From: Sphingobacterium endophyticum
GTDB lineage: Bacteria; Bacteroidota; Bacteroidia; Sphingobacteriales; Sphingobacteriaceae
DNA: 64,000 nt
Reading direction: 5' to 3'
Assembly (NCBI RefSeq): GCF_009733535.1
Contig: NZ_SMMI01000003.1
Span: forward strand, 372,001-436,000
Under the pieces are notes generated by a model. That model was not told the DNA's origin. It did not search any database and saw only the letters and a list, made by a program, of their open reading frames with translations. A program made the translations under genes and the position numbers. The stretch's first letter is position 1. The number at the start of each line of letters is the position of its first letter. Below, piece by piece: positions 52,641 to 61,628 of this stretch.

Positions 52641-53741
52641 TTAAAACAAAATACAAACAGGCTTTGAAACTTTGATCCTTTTCCCAGAATCTATTAGTAA
52701 TCCTGTTTTCTTATTTCTATTAAATATCACGATTTCATCTGTCAGCTGATTTCCAACCAAAACAAAACGTTCGTCAGGACTAAAGTTTAAATTCCGAGGA
52801 CCCTTACCTTTCGTACCACTTACCTGTAATTTCTTCAACTTAGCATCTTTAGCAACTTCAAAAACAGTAATCGTGTTTGCATCAACCCTATCTGTTGAAT
52901 ATAAAAATCTGCCATCTGATGAGAGCTTCAAATCTGCTGCACCACTTTTCCCTTTAAAATCAGCTTCCCTCATCGATATGGTTTGGATCGAATTCCAATC
53001 ATTTCCTTCTTTTTTGAAAACCTCAATATCACCTGTTAATTCTTTAAGTGAATATAAAACATTACCCTTTTTGTTAAAAGCAATATGTCTAGGTCCTCCT
53101 CCAAGGCTACCTTTTAAAGTAGTAATTTCTTTAAACCTCAATTTGCCAGATAAATCCTTTACAACATCCAAAACATAAATTTTATCAGCGCCCAAATCGG
53201 ATACATACAACAACTTGTCAAGACCTATAAAGGTCGAATGTATATGAGAGGCTTGTTGCCTATCCTTATCAACACTTTTATCCTGATAAAACTTAACATC
53301 TTCTTTTGATAGGATTTCACCGTTTTCAGCCAGCGCATATAAATTCAAAGCGCCACCAAGGTAGTTTGATACTACAGCATATTTTCCATCTTCATCAATA
53401 ACCACATGACAGGGAGCAGACCCATCTGTGCCCATTTTATTAATAAACTCCAATCCATTGTTGGTAATAGTATATGATGAAATGGATTGCTTGCCATCAG
53501 TCAATTCGTTAACAGCTAATAAAAACTTATCTTTTTTAGCTAAAAATGATGGGCTTAGAGTTTCAGTCTCATTTTTTAAAATGGCATCAGCAGTTTCTGT
53601 GTTAAACTCAAATTCATATATGCCTTTGCTCCCATTTTCTGAAGTATATGTTCCTACATAAAGTGGAATTTTATTAGTTTGTCCTACTAAAAATGTGACA
53701 TTCATGGAAAGAATCAGAATAAAAATAATGCGTGTGATCAT
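52641..53741 (-). CDS. Lactonase-family seven-bladed beta-propeller protein (YbhE/Pgl-like), secreted
   Basis: This 366-residue protein has an N-terminal signal peptide (cleavage near F-L-V-G-Q|T-N, residue 21). The repeated propeller pattern of the 6-phosphogluconolactonase YbhE family follows: V-G-T-Y-T-S-E-N-G-S-K-G-I-Y, S-Y-T-I-T-N, H-V-V-I-D-E-D-G-K-Y-A-V-V-S-N-Y, G-G-G-P-R-H-I-A-F and G-P-R-N-L-N-F-S-P-D-E-R-F. Cytoplasmic members act in the pentose-phosphate pathway. The signal peptide here argues for a periplasmic lactonase of unknown substrate instead. It ends back to back with mrpG. Confidence 0.88.
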   Translation of the reverse strand: MITRIIFILILSMNVTFLVGQTNKIPLYVGTYTSENGSKGIYEFEFNTETADAILKNETETLSPSFLAKKDKFLLAVNELTDGKQSISSYTITNNGLEFINKMGTDGSAPCHVVIDEDGKYAVVSNYLGGALNLYALAENGEILSKEDVKFYQDKSVDKDRQQASHIHSTFIGLDKLLYVSDLGADKIYVLDVVKDLSGKLRFKEITTLKGSLGGGPRHIAFNKKGNVLYSLKELTGDIEVFKKEGNDWNSIQTISMREADFKGKSGAADLKLSSDGRFLYSTDRVDANTITVFEVAKDAKLKKLQVSGTKGKGPRNLNFSPDERFVLVGNQLTDEIVIFNRNKKTGLLIDSGKRIKVSKPVCILF

Positions 53742-53869
53742 CTGTTAAATATGGTTAAATAGCGTTAAGTTTACAGCTGTTTAAGTATTTTAGCCCGAAT
53801 TACTTAGTTTAAGCTAGTTATTAATTCAATTATTACTATATAAAAGTAGAAAAAAGGCATAATATTTAA

Positions 53870-53877
53870 TAATTTTG
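53870..53877 (+). promoter_or_regulatory. -7 box upstream of the SurA-like gene
   Basis: TAATTTTG matches TAnnTTTG, 36 nt before the ATG. An in-frame TTG lies inside this box, one reason not to use that TTG as the start. Confidence 0.5.
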
Positions 53878-53913
53878 CCATTGGACTTTAGAATCAGAGT
53901 GACGATAGACAGC

Positions 53914-55299
53914 ATGAAAAACTTTTCAAGTTTACTTATAATAATCTTATTAGCTTGTACATTCCAAGCTAAATCTCAAGAAAAATTAATTGATCGAGTT
54001 GTTGCAACTGTAGGTTCAGGAATTATCCTGCAATCTGACGTTGACATGCAATACTCTCAATACCTAGCCAACGGCGGAACACCAACGGAAGATTTTAAAT
54101 GCACCGCATTACAACAGCTCATAATGACTAAATTGCTCTCTCAACAAGCAGCATTAGACTCTATTGAAGTTTCAGAATCTGAAATTGATGACCAACTTAA
54201 CGCACGTATGCGCGAAATGACACGCCGAGCTGGAGGTAAAGAAAGGTTAGAAGGATTTTTGAAACGTTCATTGTTACAATACAAAGAGGAAATGAGACCT
54301 GTCTTGTCTGAACAAATGAAAGCCGAAAAATTCCAAAACACCATTATTAGTAAAGTAACTGTAACTCCCCAAGAAGTAAAAAAATATTTCGAAGGATTGA
54401 ACCAAGATAGCTTACCTGCATTCAATACTGAAGTTGAAATTGGTGAAATTGTAGTCTATCCAGAATTAACAAAAGAAGAAAAGAATGTCTTTAGAACTAA
54501 GGCCGAAGGATTCCGTCAACAAGTCGTGGATGGAACTGACTTTGGAACAGTTGCACGTTTTTATTCTGAAGACCCTGGATCAGCAAATCAAGGTGGAGAG
54601 TACGATTTCGCTCCTCGGGAAAATTATGTAAAGGAATTCTCGGCAATGGCATTTAAATTAAAACCAGGCGAGTTATCTCCCGTTTTCGAAACGGAATATG
54701 GATTTCACTTTTTACAAGTATTAGAACGTCGTGGTGAAGAAGTAAAGGTTAGACACGTGTTAGTAACTTCAAAACCTACACAAGCCAGCTTAGACCGTGT
54801 TAAAGGCAAAATTGACTCAATCTATGATAAAGTGCAATCTGGAAAATTACCTTTCAGTACTGCCGCTACATTGCTTTCAGACAACAAAGAAACTAAGTTT
54901 AATGGAGGTATGGTCATTAATCCACAATCTTCTTCGAGATCAACTTTAATTCCTGTTGATTTATTAGAAAAAGAAGTTTTTATCGCTATTGATTCGCTTG
55001 AAGCTGGACAGGTTTCTAAACCTTATCAATTTCAAGACCCTAGATCTGGAAAGTCTGGCTATAAGTTCACTTATTTAAAAACCCGCATCCCTCCACATAA
55101 AGCTAGTCTAGAACAAGACTTCGCAAAAATTCAAGAAGCAGCTCAAGAGGATAAAACTAGGAGAAGCTTAAGTGAGTGGTTCGAGAAGAAGACCAAGAAT
55201 ACATTTGTACACATAAATAGCGAATTTGCTACTTGTGATGAATTACAGATGTGGATTACAAATGATACAAATAATTTAGCTTCCTCAAAAGAGGACTAA
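53914..55299 (+). CDS. SurA-like periplasmic peptidylprolyl isomerase
   Basis: This 461-residue protein has a signal peptide (F-Q-A-K-S-Q near residue 20). A SurA N-terminal chaperone segment (L-I-D-R-V-V-A-T-V-G-S-G-I-I-L-Q-S-D-V) follows, then a full PpiC domain (F-G-T-V-A-R-F-Y-S-E-D-P-G-S-A-N-Q-G-G-E, F-E-T-E-Y-G-F-H-F-L-Q-V-L) and a second PpiC-like region. SurA escorts unfolded outer-membrane proteins across the periplasm. The ATG at 53914 gives a clean signal peptide; the upstream TTG is rejected. A strong two-way terminator follows. Confidence 0.93.
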   Translation: MKNFSSLLIIILLACTFQAKSQEKLIDRVVATVGSGIILQSDVDMQYSQYLANGGTPTEDFKCTALQQLIMTKLLSQQAALDSIEVSESEIDDQLNARMREMTRRAGGKERLEGFLKRSLLQYKEEMRPVLSEQMKAEKFQNTIISKVTVTPQEVKKYFEGLNQDSLPAFNTEVEIGEIVVYPELTKEEKNVFRTKAEGFRQQVVDGTDFGTVARFYSEDPGSANQGGEYDFAPRENYVKEFSAMAFKLKPGELSPVFETEYGFHFLQVLERRGEEVKVRHVLVTSKPTQASLDRVKGKIDSIYDKVQSGKLPFSTAATLLSDNKETKFNGGMVINPQSSSRSTLIPVDLLEKEVFIAIDSLEAGQVSKPYQFQDPRSGKSGYKFTYLKTRIPPHKASLEQDFAKIQEAAQEDKTRRSLSEWFEKKTKNTFVHINSEFATCDELQMWITNDTNNLASSKED

Positions 55300-55310
55300 A
55301 AATCTATTAT

Positions 55311-55353
55311 AAAAGAAAACCCCGCCTAAAATTTATAGGCGGGGTTTTCTTTT
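55311..55353. terminator. Strong bidirectional terminator
   Basis: A perfect 18-bp stem (left arm AAAAGAAAACCCCGCCTA, 55311-55328; right arm 55336-55353) with a 7-nt loop, and T-tracts on both strands. It separates the convergent SurA-like and NTF2-like genes. Confidence 0.96.
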
Positions 55354-55372
55354 ATTTGAATTTTTATTATGA

Positions 55373-56233
55373 TTATCTTTCGAACATCATTTCTAAAATT
55401 ACCTTCCACTGAAAATCATTTGATAATTGCCAGATTCTGATATAACTAAACTTAACAACTTTATCTTTTAGACCTACAGTTGCTGTTCCAGAAGTATAAG
55501 CAAATTCACCGCTGTATGCTCTACCAACATCATTTGGATCAGTATCAATTTCTAGACGCTCCTTCTTAATAAAAGCAAGGACATTATCACGACCTTCAAT
55601 TTCATTTTGCCAAGGAAAATAAAAGCGCGCATCATCCGCTAGAAACTCACTGTACCCGGTTTTGGTATCTGCTTTTAATATTGTTGAAAATAATTCATCA
55701 GTCTGCATAACAACTTCTTCTCGTTGTTCTAACCTTTTAACAGAACGATGTTTTAGATAATTCTTTTCATCCGGCTCATAATACTCTAATGGATTAGCCT
55801 TCTTCTTCCCATAATTCTCCACTTCAGCACGCAAATGAGCTCTCCAATTACCTTTTCGATCTCTATGCCAAACCGTTAAATATTGACCAAATCGTTTAAT
55901 GGATCCCATTTTCTGAAATTCTATTGGCCCTGAGGTTACTCCCCAATCTAAGCTTCTAGATACAAGCGCAAAATTGGGATTCCAAGACAGCCGATCCGGA
56001 AGATTAGGTCGGTTATCTAAATAATTTGCTGCGTTTACAGGTGAGGGGACTAAAAATGTAGTTTCCTTATCAATGATGTATTTTAATCCAGTATATGGAC
56101 TTTCATTTTTAGAAAGGTTAGCAGCTGTTCTATCAACCGAAAGAAGCCCACCTACCTTCTCAGGAAGTTGGGCAAAACTCGAAAAAGAAATTAGCGTTGC
56201 GGCTAATAGAGTTATGCCTTTATTATAAATCAT
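55373..56233 (-). CDS. Secreted protein with two NTF2-like (DUF4440-type) domains
   Basis: A 286-residue protein with a signal peptide (S-F-S-S-F-A|Q near residue 22). The mature part contains two related halves. Each starts with a helix-rich segment and a strand with P-x-P or F-P-W, and each ends with a W-containing sheet: F-G-Q-Y-L-T-V-W-H-R and W-R-A-H-L-R-A-E-V in the first, F-S-Y-I-R-I-W-Q-L and W-K-V-I-L-E-M-M-F in the second. This suggests an internal duplication of a SnoaL/NTF2-like fold. No catalytic function can be assigned. I use the ATG at 56233; it lies 23 bp after cysS. Confidence 0.75.
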   Translation of the reverse strand: MIYNKGITLLAATLISFSSFAQLPEKVGGLLSVDRTAANLSKNESPYTGLKYIIDKETTFLVPSPVNAANYLDNRPNLPDRLSWNPNFALVSRSLDWGVTSGPIEFQKMGSIKRFGQYLTVWHRDRKGNWRAHLRAEVENYGKKKANPLEYYEPDEKNYLKHRSVKRLEQREEVVMQTDELFSTILKADTKTGYSEFLADDARFYFPWQNEIEGRDNVLAFIKKERLEIDTDPNDVGRAYSGEFAYTSGTATVGLKDKVVKFSYIRIWQLSNDFQWKVILEMMFER

Positions 56234-56256
56234 TTTTGTAATTTTTACCTTACTAC

Positions 56257-57723
56257 TCAAATCTTATTCCAAAGTGTACCATCCTTATTATCTTTAAGTT
56301 GGATACCTACAGAATTTAATTGTTCCCGGATACGGTCTGAGGTTACAAAGTCCTTATTTTTCTTTGCCTCATTACGAAGATTAATGATAATCTGCATCAA
56401 TTCATCCATGTTATCAGCATCTCCAATTTGGTCATCCTTGAGGCCAAGAACGTCGAAAACGAATGATTGTAAATATGATTTCAGATCTTCTAAATCCTCA
56501 GCAGAGATAGTTAATTTCCCGTCATAGATCGAATTGATTATCCGTACAGCTTCAAACAATTCAGCAATCAACACCGGACTATTGAAATCATCATCCATTG
56601 CAGCATAGCTCCTTCTTTTGATTTCCGATAAATCACCGAAGTTTGATTTTGAAGAAGGTACAATCTTGTCAAGCAAACCTATTGCTGCCATTAATCTTTT
56701 ATATCCTTTATCAGCAGCTTCTAAAGCATCATTAGAAAAATCTAATGTACTTCTATAGTGGGCTTGAAGCATAAAGAACCTTACAGACATAGGTGAATAG
56801 CCTCTGTTTAGTAATGGGTGATTTCCAGTAAAAAGCTCTCCTGGAAGAAAACCATTTCCCGCAGATTTCGACATTCTAGTTCCATTGACTGTAAGCATAT
56901 TGGTATGCATCCAATATTTTGCAGGTGTAGTATGATTACAAGCTTCAGACTGTGCAATCTCATTGGTATGGTGAGTTGCCGCTAAATCCATTCCTCCACC
57001 ATGGATATCGAATTGGTCACCTAAATATTTTCTACTCATAGCAGAACATTCAATATGCCAGCCTGGAAAACCTACACCCCATGGAGAAGGCCAACGCATG
57101 ATGTGCTCAGGTTTAGCTTTAATCCATAAAGCGAAATCTAAACGACCCCTTTTCTCATCTTGCCCACCAAGCTCACGCGTATTGTTCAAAAGGTCTTCTA
57201 AATTTCTATTGGTAAGAATAGTATAGTTATATTCCTTTACGTATTTCTCCACATCAAAATAAACCGTTCCATTAACTTCATACGCGAATCCATTTTTAAT
57301 GATTTCCTGGATCATTTCTATTTGTTCAGAGATATGACCAGTAGCTGTGGGTTCTATACTTGGAGGAATGGTATTAAATAGACGCAGAACATCATGGAAC
57401 CCTATGGTATATTTTTGTACAATTTCCATAGGTTCCAATTTTTCTAATTTTGCTTTTTTTGCAAATTTATCATCTCCTTCATCATTATCTCCTTCAAGGT
57501 GCCCTGCATCAGTAATATTACGAACATAACGAACTTTATATCCTAAATGCAATAAATACCTGAAGATCAAATCAAAAGAAACAAATGTTCTACAATTACC
57601 AAGGTGTACATCACTATAAACCGTTGGCCCGCAGACATACATGCCGACTAAATTCGGATGAAGGGGTACAAACTTTTCTTTTTTACGAGTTAGTGTATTA
57701 TATAATACTAAATTATGCTCCAT
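56257..57723 (-). CDS. cysS: Cysteinyl-tRNA synthetase
   Basis: This 488-residue class-I synthetase has the HIGH-type motif H-L-G-N at residues 40-43, after the zinc cysteine C31 (Y-V-C-G-P-T-V-Y). The zinc-site W-H-I-E-C-S-A-M-S and T-N-E-I-A-Q-S-E-A follow. The KMSKS-type motif is R-M-S-K-S-A-G-N, and the C-terminal DALR-like helices are present. Length is normal. It lies 17 bp after der and is probably co-transcribed with it and with the NTF2-like gene. Confidence 0.97.
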   Translation of the reverse strand: MEHNLVLYNTLTRKKEKFVPLHPNLVGMYVCGPTVYSDVHLGNCRTFVSFDLIFRYLLHLGYKVRYVRNITDAGHLEGDNDEGDDKFAKKAKLEKLEPMEIVQKYTIGFHDVLRLFNTIPPSIEPTATGHISEQIEMIQEIIKNGFAYEVNGTVYFDVEKYVKEYNYTILTNRNLEDLLNNTRELGGQDEKRGRLDFALWIKAKPEHIMRWPSPWGVGFPGWHIECSAMSRKYLGDQFDIHGGGMDLAATHHTNEIAQSEACNHTTPAKYWMHTNMLTVNGTRMSKSAGNGFLPGELFTGNHPLLNRGYSPMSVRFFMLQAHYRSTLDFSNDALEAADKGYKRLMAAIGLLDKIVPSSKSNFGDLSEIKRRSYAAMDDDFNSPVLIAELFEAVRIINSIYDGKLTISAEDLEDLKSYLQSFVFDVLGLKDDQIGDADNMDELMQIIINLRNEAKKNKDFVTSDRIREQLNSVGIQLKDNKDGTLWNKI

Positions 57724-57740
57724 ACGATTGCTGAAACTAA

Positions 57741-59042
57741 TTATTTTTGTCTAAAAAATACTTGAATAGGGACACCTGAAAAATCGAAATTCTCACGTAA
57801 TTTATTTTCAATAAATCTCTTATAAGGATCTTTGATATATTGAGGAAGATTACAGAAAAATGCAAACATTGGTGATCTTCCAGGTAATTGCGTTACATAT
57901 TTTATCTTGATGTATTTACCTTTTGTAGCTGGCGGAGGATAATTTTCAATGATTTCCAACATTACATCATTAAGTTTCGACGTTGGAATTTTCTTCGTTT
58001 TGTTACTATAAACTTCCATTGCTGTTTCAATAGCCTTGAAAATACGCTGCTTTTCAGTTACCGAGGTAAAGATGATAGGGACATCAGTAAATGGAGCAAT
58101 TTTATTCTTAATAGATTGTTCAAATTCTTTTGCAGTCTTATGGTCCTTTTCTACTGTATCCCATTTGTTGACTAATATCACAATACCTTTTTTATTCTTT
58201 TCAGCAAGGTGGAATATATTAATGTCTTGAGCCTCTATTCCATCCTTAGCATCAATCATTAATATTACAACATCAGAATCTTCTAATGCCTTGATTGTAC
58301 GCATAACTGAATAAAACTCAATATCTTCATTTACTCTAGACTTTCTACGCAATCCTGCAGTATCAACCAATAGGAACTCATGACCAAATTGATTATAATG
58401 AATACGGATTGAATCTCTTGTAGTCCCAGCAATTGGAGTTACAATATTTCTTTCTTTACCAAGAAGAGCATTTGTAAGGGAGGATTTACCAACATTAGGG
58501 CGACCAACAATCGTGAATTTAGGAAGTTCAGACTCCTCCTCTTCTTCAATTTCAAAAGTGGATACTACCGCATCTAAAAGCTCACCAGTACCCGATCCGG
58601 TCATGGACGAAATATTATAAACTTCACCTAATCCGAATGAATAAAATTCAGCAGAGTCATGCTGTTGTTTAGCACTGTCAACTTTATTCGCAACCACATA
58701 AACTGGTTTTTTACTTCTTCTTAAAAAATTGGCAATTTCATCATCTAAATCTGTAATTCCTGTCGTTGCATCAACAACAAATAAAATTGCAGATGCCTCT
58801 TCAATCGCAATTAAAACTTGATCGCGGATTGCTGCTTCAAAAACATCATCTGACCCATGGACAAATCCTCCAGTGTCTATTACAGTGAATTTCTTTCCGA
58901 TCCATTCTGCTTGACCATAATGTCTATCACGAGTAACACCGCTAAAGTCATCAACAATAGCTTTTCTACTCTCTGTCAAACGGTTATATAAAGTGGATTT
59001 ACCAACATTTGGTCTTCCAACAATTGCTACGATATTTGCCAT
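57741..59042 (-). CDS. der: Ribosome-assembly GTPase Der (EngA)
   Basis: This 433-residue protein carries two tandem GTPase domains and a C-terminal KH-like domain. G1 motifs are G-R-P-N-V-G-K-S at residues 9-16 and again at 180-187. N-K-V-D and N-K-W-D are the two G4 motifs, and D-T-G-G and D-T-A-G the two G3 motifs. Der is needed for 50S assembly. A TAnnTTTG box lies 54 nt upstream, and cysS follows at 17 bp. Confidence 0.97.
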   Translation of the reverse strand: MANIVAIVGRPNVGKSTLYNRLTESRKAIVDDFSGVTRDRHYGQAEWIGKKFTVIDTGGFVHGSDDVFEAAIRDQVLIAIEEASAILFVVDATTGITDLDDEIANFLRRSKKPVYVVANKVDSAKQQHDSAEFYSFGLGEVYNISSMTGSGTGELLDAVVSTFEIEEEEESELPKFTIVGRPNVGKSSLTNALLGKERNIVTPIAGTTRDSIRIHYNQFGHEFLLVDTAGLRRKSRVNEDIEFYSVMRTIKALEDSDVVILMIDAKDGIEAQDINIFHLAEKNKKGIVILVNKWDTVEKDHKTAKEFEQSIKNKIAPFTDVPIIFTSVTEKQRIFKAIETAMEVYSNKTKKIPTSKLNDVMLEIIENYPPPATKGKYIKIKYVTQLPGRSPMFAFFCNLPQYIKDPYKRFIENKLRENFDFSGVPIQVFFRQK

Positions 59043-59096
59043 ATTTCTTTTTGTTCGTTACCTCACGGCAACGTTTTCAAGTTTCTTGTAAAGGTA

Positions 59097-59104
59097 CAAA
59101 GTTA
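59097..59104 (-). promoter_or_regulatory. -7 box upstream of der
   Basis: TAACTTTG on the minus strand matches TAnnTTTG, 54 nt before the der ATG. Confidence 0.5.
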
Positions 59105-59166
59105 CGGATAAATCGTACATCTTGGGCGAGAAATGATAAATTGAATGCGATAAACCTAAAATAAAA

Positions 59167-59193
59167 TAGGCCAGCCCTTATAAGGTTGGCCTA
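59167..59193 (-). terminator. Terminator-like hairpin upstream of the der promoter
   Basis: On the minus strand TAGGCCAACC pairs with GGCTGGCCTA (one G-U pair) over a 7-nt loop, then TTTTATTTTA. It would stop leftward read-through before the der promoter. Confidence 0.65.
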
Positions 59194-59497
59194 AAATTAG
59201 TTTTGAAAATTAACAGTTAGAAATTTTATTTAGAATCTAAATCAATTAACAAAAAAGTTAATCGAATTAAATTATAATATTCATAAAGACTTTTGACTTC
59301 GTCTAATAATTGTGAAAGATAGAAAATATATTCCTAAAACTTAAATAATTCCCGCCTGAATTTTTAACCAATTATGAATCTACATGATTATGATTAATTA
59401 AATTCTTAAATATTGTTGATAATTAAGAAATTTATATAACTTAAAGATGTAAAACACTTGTGACATCAAACGATTAAAGAAATAAAATAAGTGAAAA

Positions 59498-59526
59498 GAG
59501 AAAATTTACGTTGTAAAAATTTTCTC
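59498..59526 (-). terminator. Terminator-like hairpin downstream of the EamA gene
   Basis: On the minus strand GAGAAAATTT pairs with AAATTTTCTC over a 9-nt loop and is followed by TTTT. It could end the tgt-lptF-eamA transcript or a short RNA. Confidence 0.5.
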
Positions 59527-59566
59527 GCTAAAATATCCTATATATCTATAATATTTTTTAATAAGA

Positions 59567-59574
59567 CAAATTTA
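59567..59574 (-). promoter_or_regulatory. Isolated -7 box downstream of the EamA gene
   Basis: TAAATTTG on the minus strand matches TAnnTTTG with no start codon behind it. A hairpin plus T-tract lies about 40-75 nt downstream. Confidence 0.3.
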
Positions 59575-59637
59575 GTTTGAAAAGACCCTTTTTTGAATAA
59601 AAGCTTTGGAAGATATCTAAGATTGCTCCTCTACAAA

Positions 59638-60516
59638 TTAAATTTTGATCTTGGTTTTAAGATAGGGATAAATAAATACAGCGCTCAAAATGATAATTGC
59701 TCCAAAATAGAACCCAGTGCTCATCGCTTCTTTTTGCCCAAATATTAATAAAGCCAAAATAATCCCATAAACAGGCTCCATATTGGTTGTAAGTGCTACT
59801 GTAAAGGCGGAAAGTTCCTTCATAACTGCAACTCCCAAAACATAGGCAATTGCTGTACAGACTACTCCTAATAACAACAAATACAATAAATCTGATTGAC
59901 TTAATATCATTTGATTATCAAAATCCCCTGTAAAAAGCATAACGACAGAAACTCCTAACCACGCACCTATCATTTCATATAAAGTAATAGTCGTTGGGCT
60001 GCCTTTTTTTACCATTCTGGCATTTAATATGGAAAATATACTAGCACAGATTGCACAAGATAAACCAAAAACTATTCCCCAAAAGTATTTGAATTCAAAT
60101 TTGAAGATCAGATAAATACCAAAAATTATAACTAGACCAACAATGACATCTGCAATTGATATTCTTTTCCTGTTAATTAATGGCTCTAATATAGCAGTGA
60201 ATAAGGTTACAGAAGATAATGTAACCAGAGTGACTGAAACCGTTGAAACCTTAATCGCATGGAAAAACAATACCCAGTGCAATCCTACTATCATACCTAC
60301 TGCGAGATATTGAAGAATTTGATCTTTTGGGACCAAAAGCGATTTCTTCTTAATCAGATAATAAATTATTAGGGTTAATGCAGCAATCAATACCCGATAC
60401 CATACAAGATGTAAAGCAGAAACACTTATAAGTTCTCCTAATACACCTGTAAAACCCCAAATTAATACAGTGAAGTGCAATATTAATATATTGCGATTGA
60501 TGGTCAATTTTGGCAT
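59638..60516 (-). CDS. EamA/DMT-family transporter
   Basis: A 292-residue membrane protein with about ten helices in two EamA repeats. It begins with I-L-I-L-H-F-T-V-L-I-W-G-F-T-G, has the mid-protein P-L-I-N-R-K-R-I-S, and ends with M-E-P-V-Y-G-I-I-L-A-L-L-I-F-G-Q-K-E. It is probably a metabolite exporter of unknown substrate. It starts 12 bp after the LptF/G-type gene and so likely belongs to the tgt operon. Confidence 0.9.
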   Translation of the reverse strand: MPKLTINRNILILHFTVLIWGFTGVLGELISVSALHLVWYRVLIAALTLIIYYLIKKKSLLVPKDQILQYLAVGMIVGLHWVLFFHAIKVSTVSVTLVTLSSVTLFTAILEPLINRKRISIADVIVGLVIIFGIYLIFKFEFKYFWGIVFGLSCAICASIFSILNARMVKKGSPTTITLYEMIGAWLGVSVVMLFTGDFDNQMILSQSDLLYLLLLGVVCTAIAYVLGVAVMKELSAFTVALTTNMEPVYGIILALLIFGQKEAMSTGFYFGAIIILSAVFIYPYLKTKIKI

Positions 60517-60528
60517 GGTTGGTAAATA

Positions 60529-61614
60529 TTACTTAGGTGCTTTTTTAAGTAAATAGAAACTTAATATCAGGAAGATCACATTTGGAATTAACACTGAAAT
60601 TAGTGGATCCAATCCCCCTTTGATGGAAAACATACTTGAAAATCTTTCAAGAACGATATAAATACAACTTAAGCCAATACCCAATCCTAAACTTAATCCT
60701 ATCCCGCCCCTAACTTTTTTGGAAGATAGAGACACCCCAATTAAGGTTAAAATAAAAGCAGAAAAAGGATTAATGATACGTTTGTATTTTTCAAGTAGCA
60801 ATTCGTTCATCATTCCTGTACCTCGAACCTCTTCTTTACTGATACGCTCATTTAATTCTTTTTGGTCCATCGTGGTAAAAACGTTTTCATAGGACTCAAA
60901 ATCTTGAGGTCTCATGTCAAGTGTAGTATCTCTTTTTTCTCCACTTAGCATTTTCTCCTTAAACCCATTGATTTCTCTATTCGTAAAAGTATGTAAACTC
61001 CATTTACTTGCAACTGAATCCCAAGTAACGCGTTCAGCCATTAATTTTTCTATCATTTTGTCCCCATCAAACTTCTCAAGGCTGAAGTTATATCCAACTT
61101 TGGATTTTGTATCGAAAGAACCCATATACACATAGGTATTGGAATCTACTTGCATATGAATTGAAGATGAAGTTGTACTGACTTTATTAGGTTTTACATA
61201 AACATTTTCAAAGTTTACCTTATATTTATTAGTATAAGGAATAACATATATATTGGAAATAAGCGTCATGGCAAAAATAAGCCCAGCACAAATCATATAA
61301 GGACGCAACAGTCTATTGAAGCTCATTCCGCCACTGAGAATCGGAACAATCTCCGTTTGATCAGCCATCTTAGAGGTAAAGAATATGACTGCAATAAAAT
61401 TAAAAAGTGGAGTAAGCATATTTATAAAAAATGGCAAACTTCCTAAAGCATAATATTGAAAAAATACCTGCGTCATGGTAGCCCCATATTTATTGAAATC
61501 ATCGATCTTCTCAGATATATCAAAAATCACAATCACCACACAGAAGATGGCAACCGTGAAGACAAAAGTAGACAAGTACTTTTTCATGATATATCGATCG
61601 ATAATCTTTAGCAT
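60529..61614 (-). CDS. LptF/LptG-family permease
   Basis: This 361-residue protein has the YjgP/YjgQ layout: N-terminal I-I-D-R-Y-I-M-K-K-Y-L-S-T-F, three helices, a large periplasmic beta-jellyroll-like region (about residues 130-265), and three more helices ending in I-F-L-I-L-S-F-Y-L-L-K-K. The motif G-G-M-S-F-N-R-L-L-R-P-Y is the conserved cytoplasmic coupling region. It is a transmembrane half of the LPS extractor powered by LptB (29.6 kb). LptF and LptG cannot be told apart here. It sits 14 bp after tgt. Confidence 0.93.
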   Translation of the reverse strand: MLKIIDRYIMKKYLSTFVFTVAIFCVVIVIFDISEKIDDFNKYGATMTQVFFQYYALGSLPFFINMLTPLFNFIAVIFFTSKMADQTEIVPILSGGMSFNRLLRPYMICAGLIFAMTLISNIYVIPYTNKYKVNFENVYVKPNKVSTTSSSIHMQVDSNTYVYMGSFDTKSKVGYNFSLEKFDGDKMIEKLMAERVTWDSVASKWSLHTFTNREINGFKEKMLSGEKRDTTLDMRPQDFESYENVFTTMDQKELNERISKEEVRGTGMMNELLLEKYKRIINPFSAFILTLIGVSLSSKKVRGGIGLSLGLGIGLSCIYIVLERFSSMFSIKGGLDPLISVLIPNVIFLILSFYLLKKAPK

Positions 61615-61628
61615 AAACTCTTAATCAA

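Larger units (their letters stand above)
59043..59637. other. 595-bp AT-rich gap between der and the EamA gene
   Basis: The gap holds the der promoter box, two minus-strand terminator-like hairpins (59167-59193 and 59498-59526) and a lone -7 box (59567-59574). No believable ORF was found on either strand. A short RNA between the lone box and the nearer hairpin is possible. Confidence 0.5.

Noticed and set aside
52641..53741. Calling the lactonase-family protein cytoplasmic 6-phosphogluconolactonase (pgl)
   Set aside because: A clear signal peptide argues against a cytoplasmic pentose-phosphate role.
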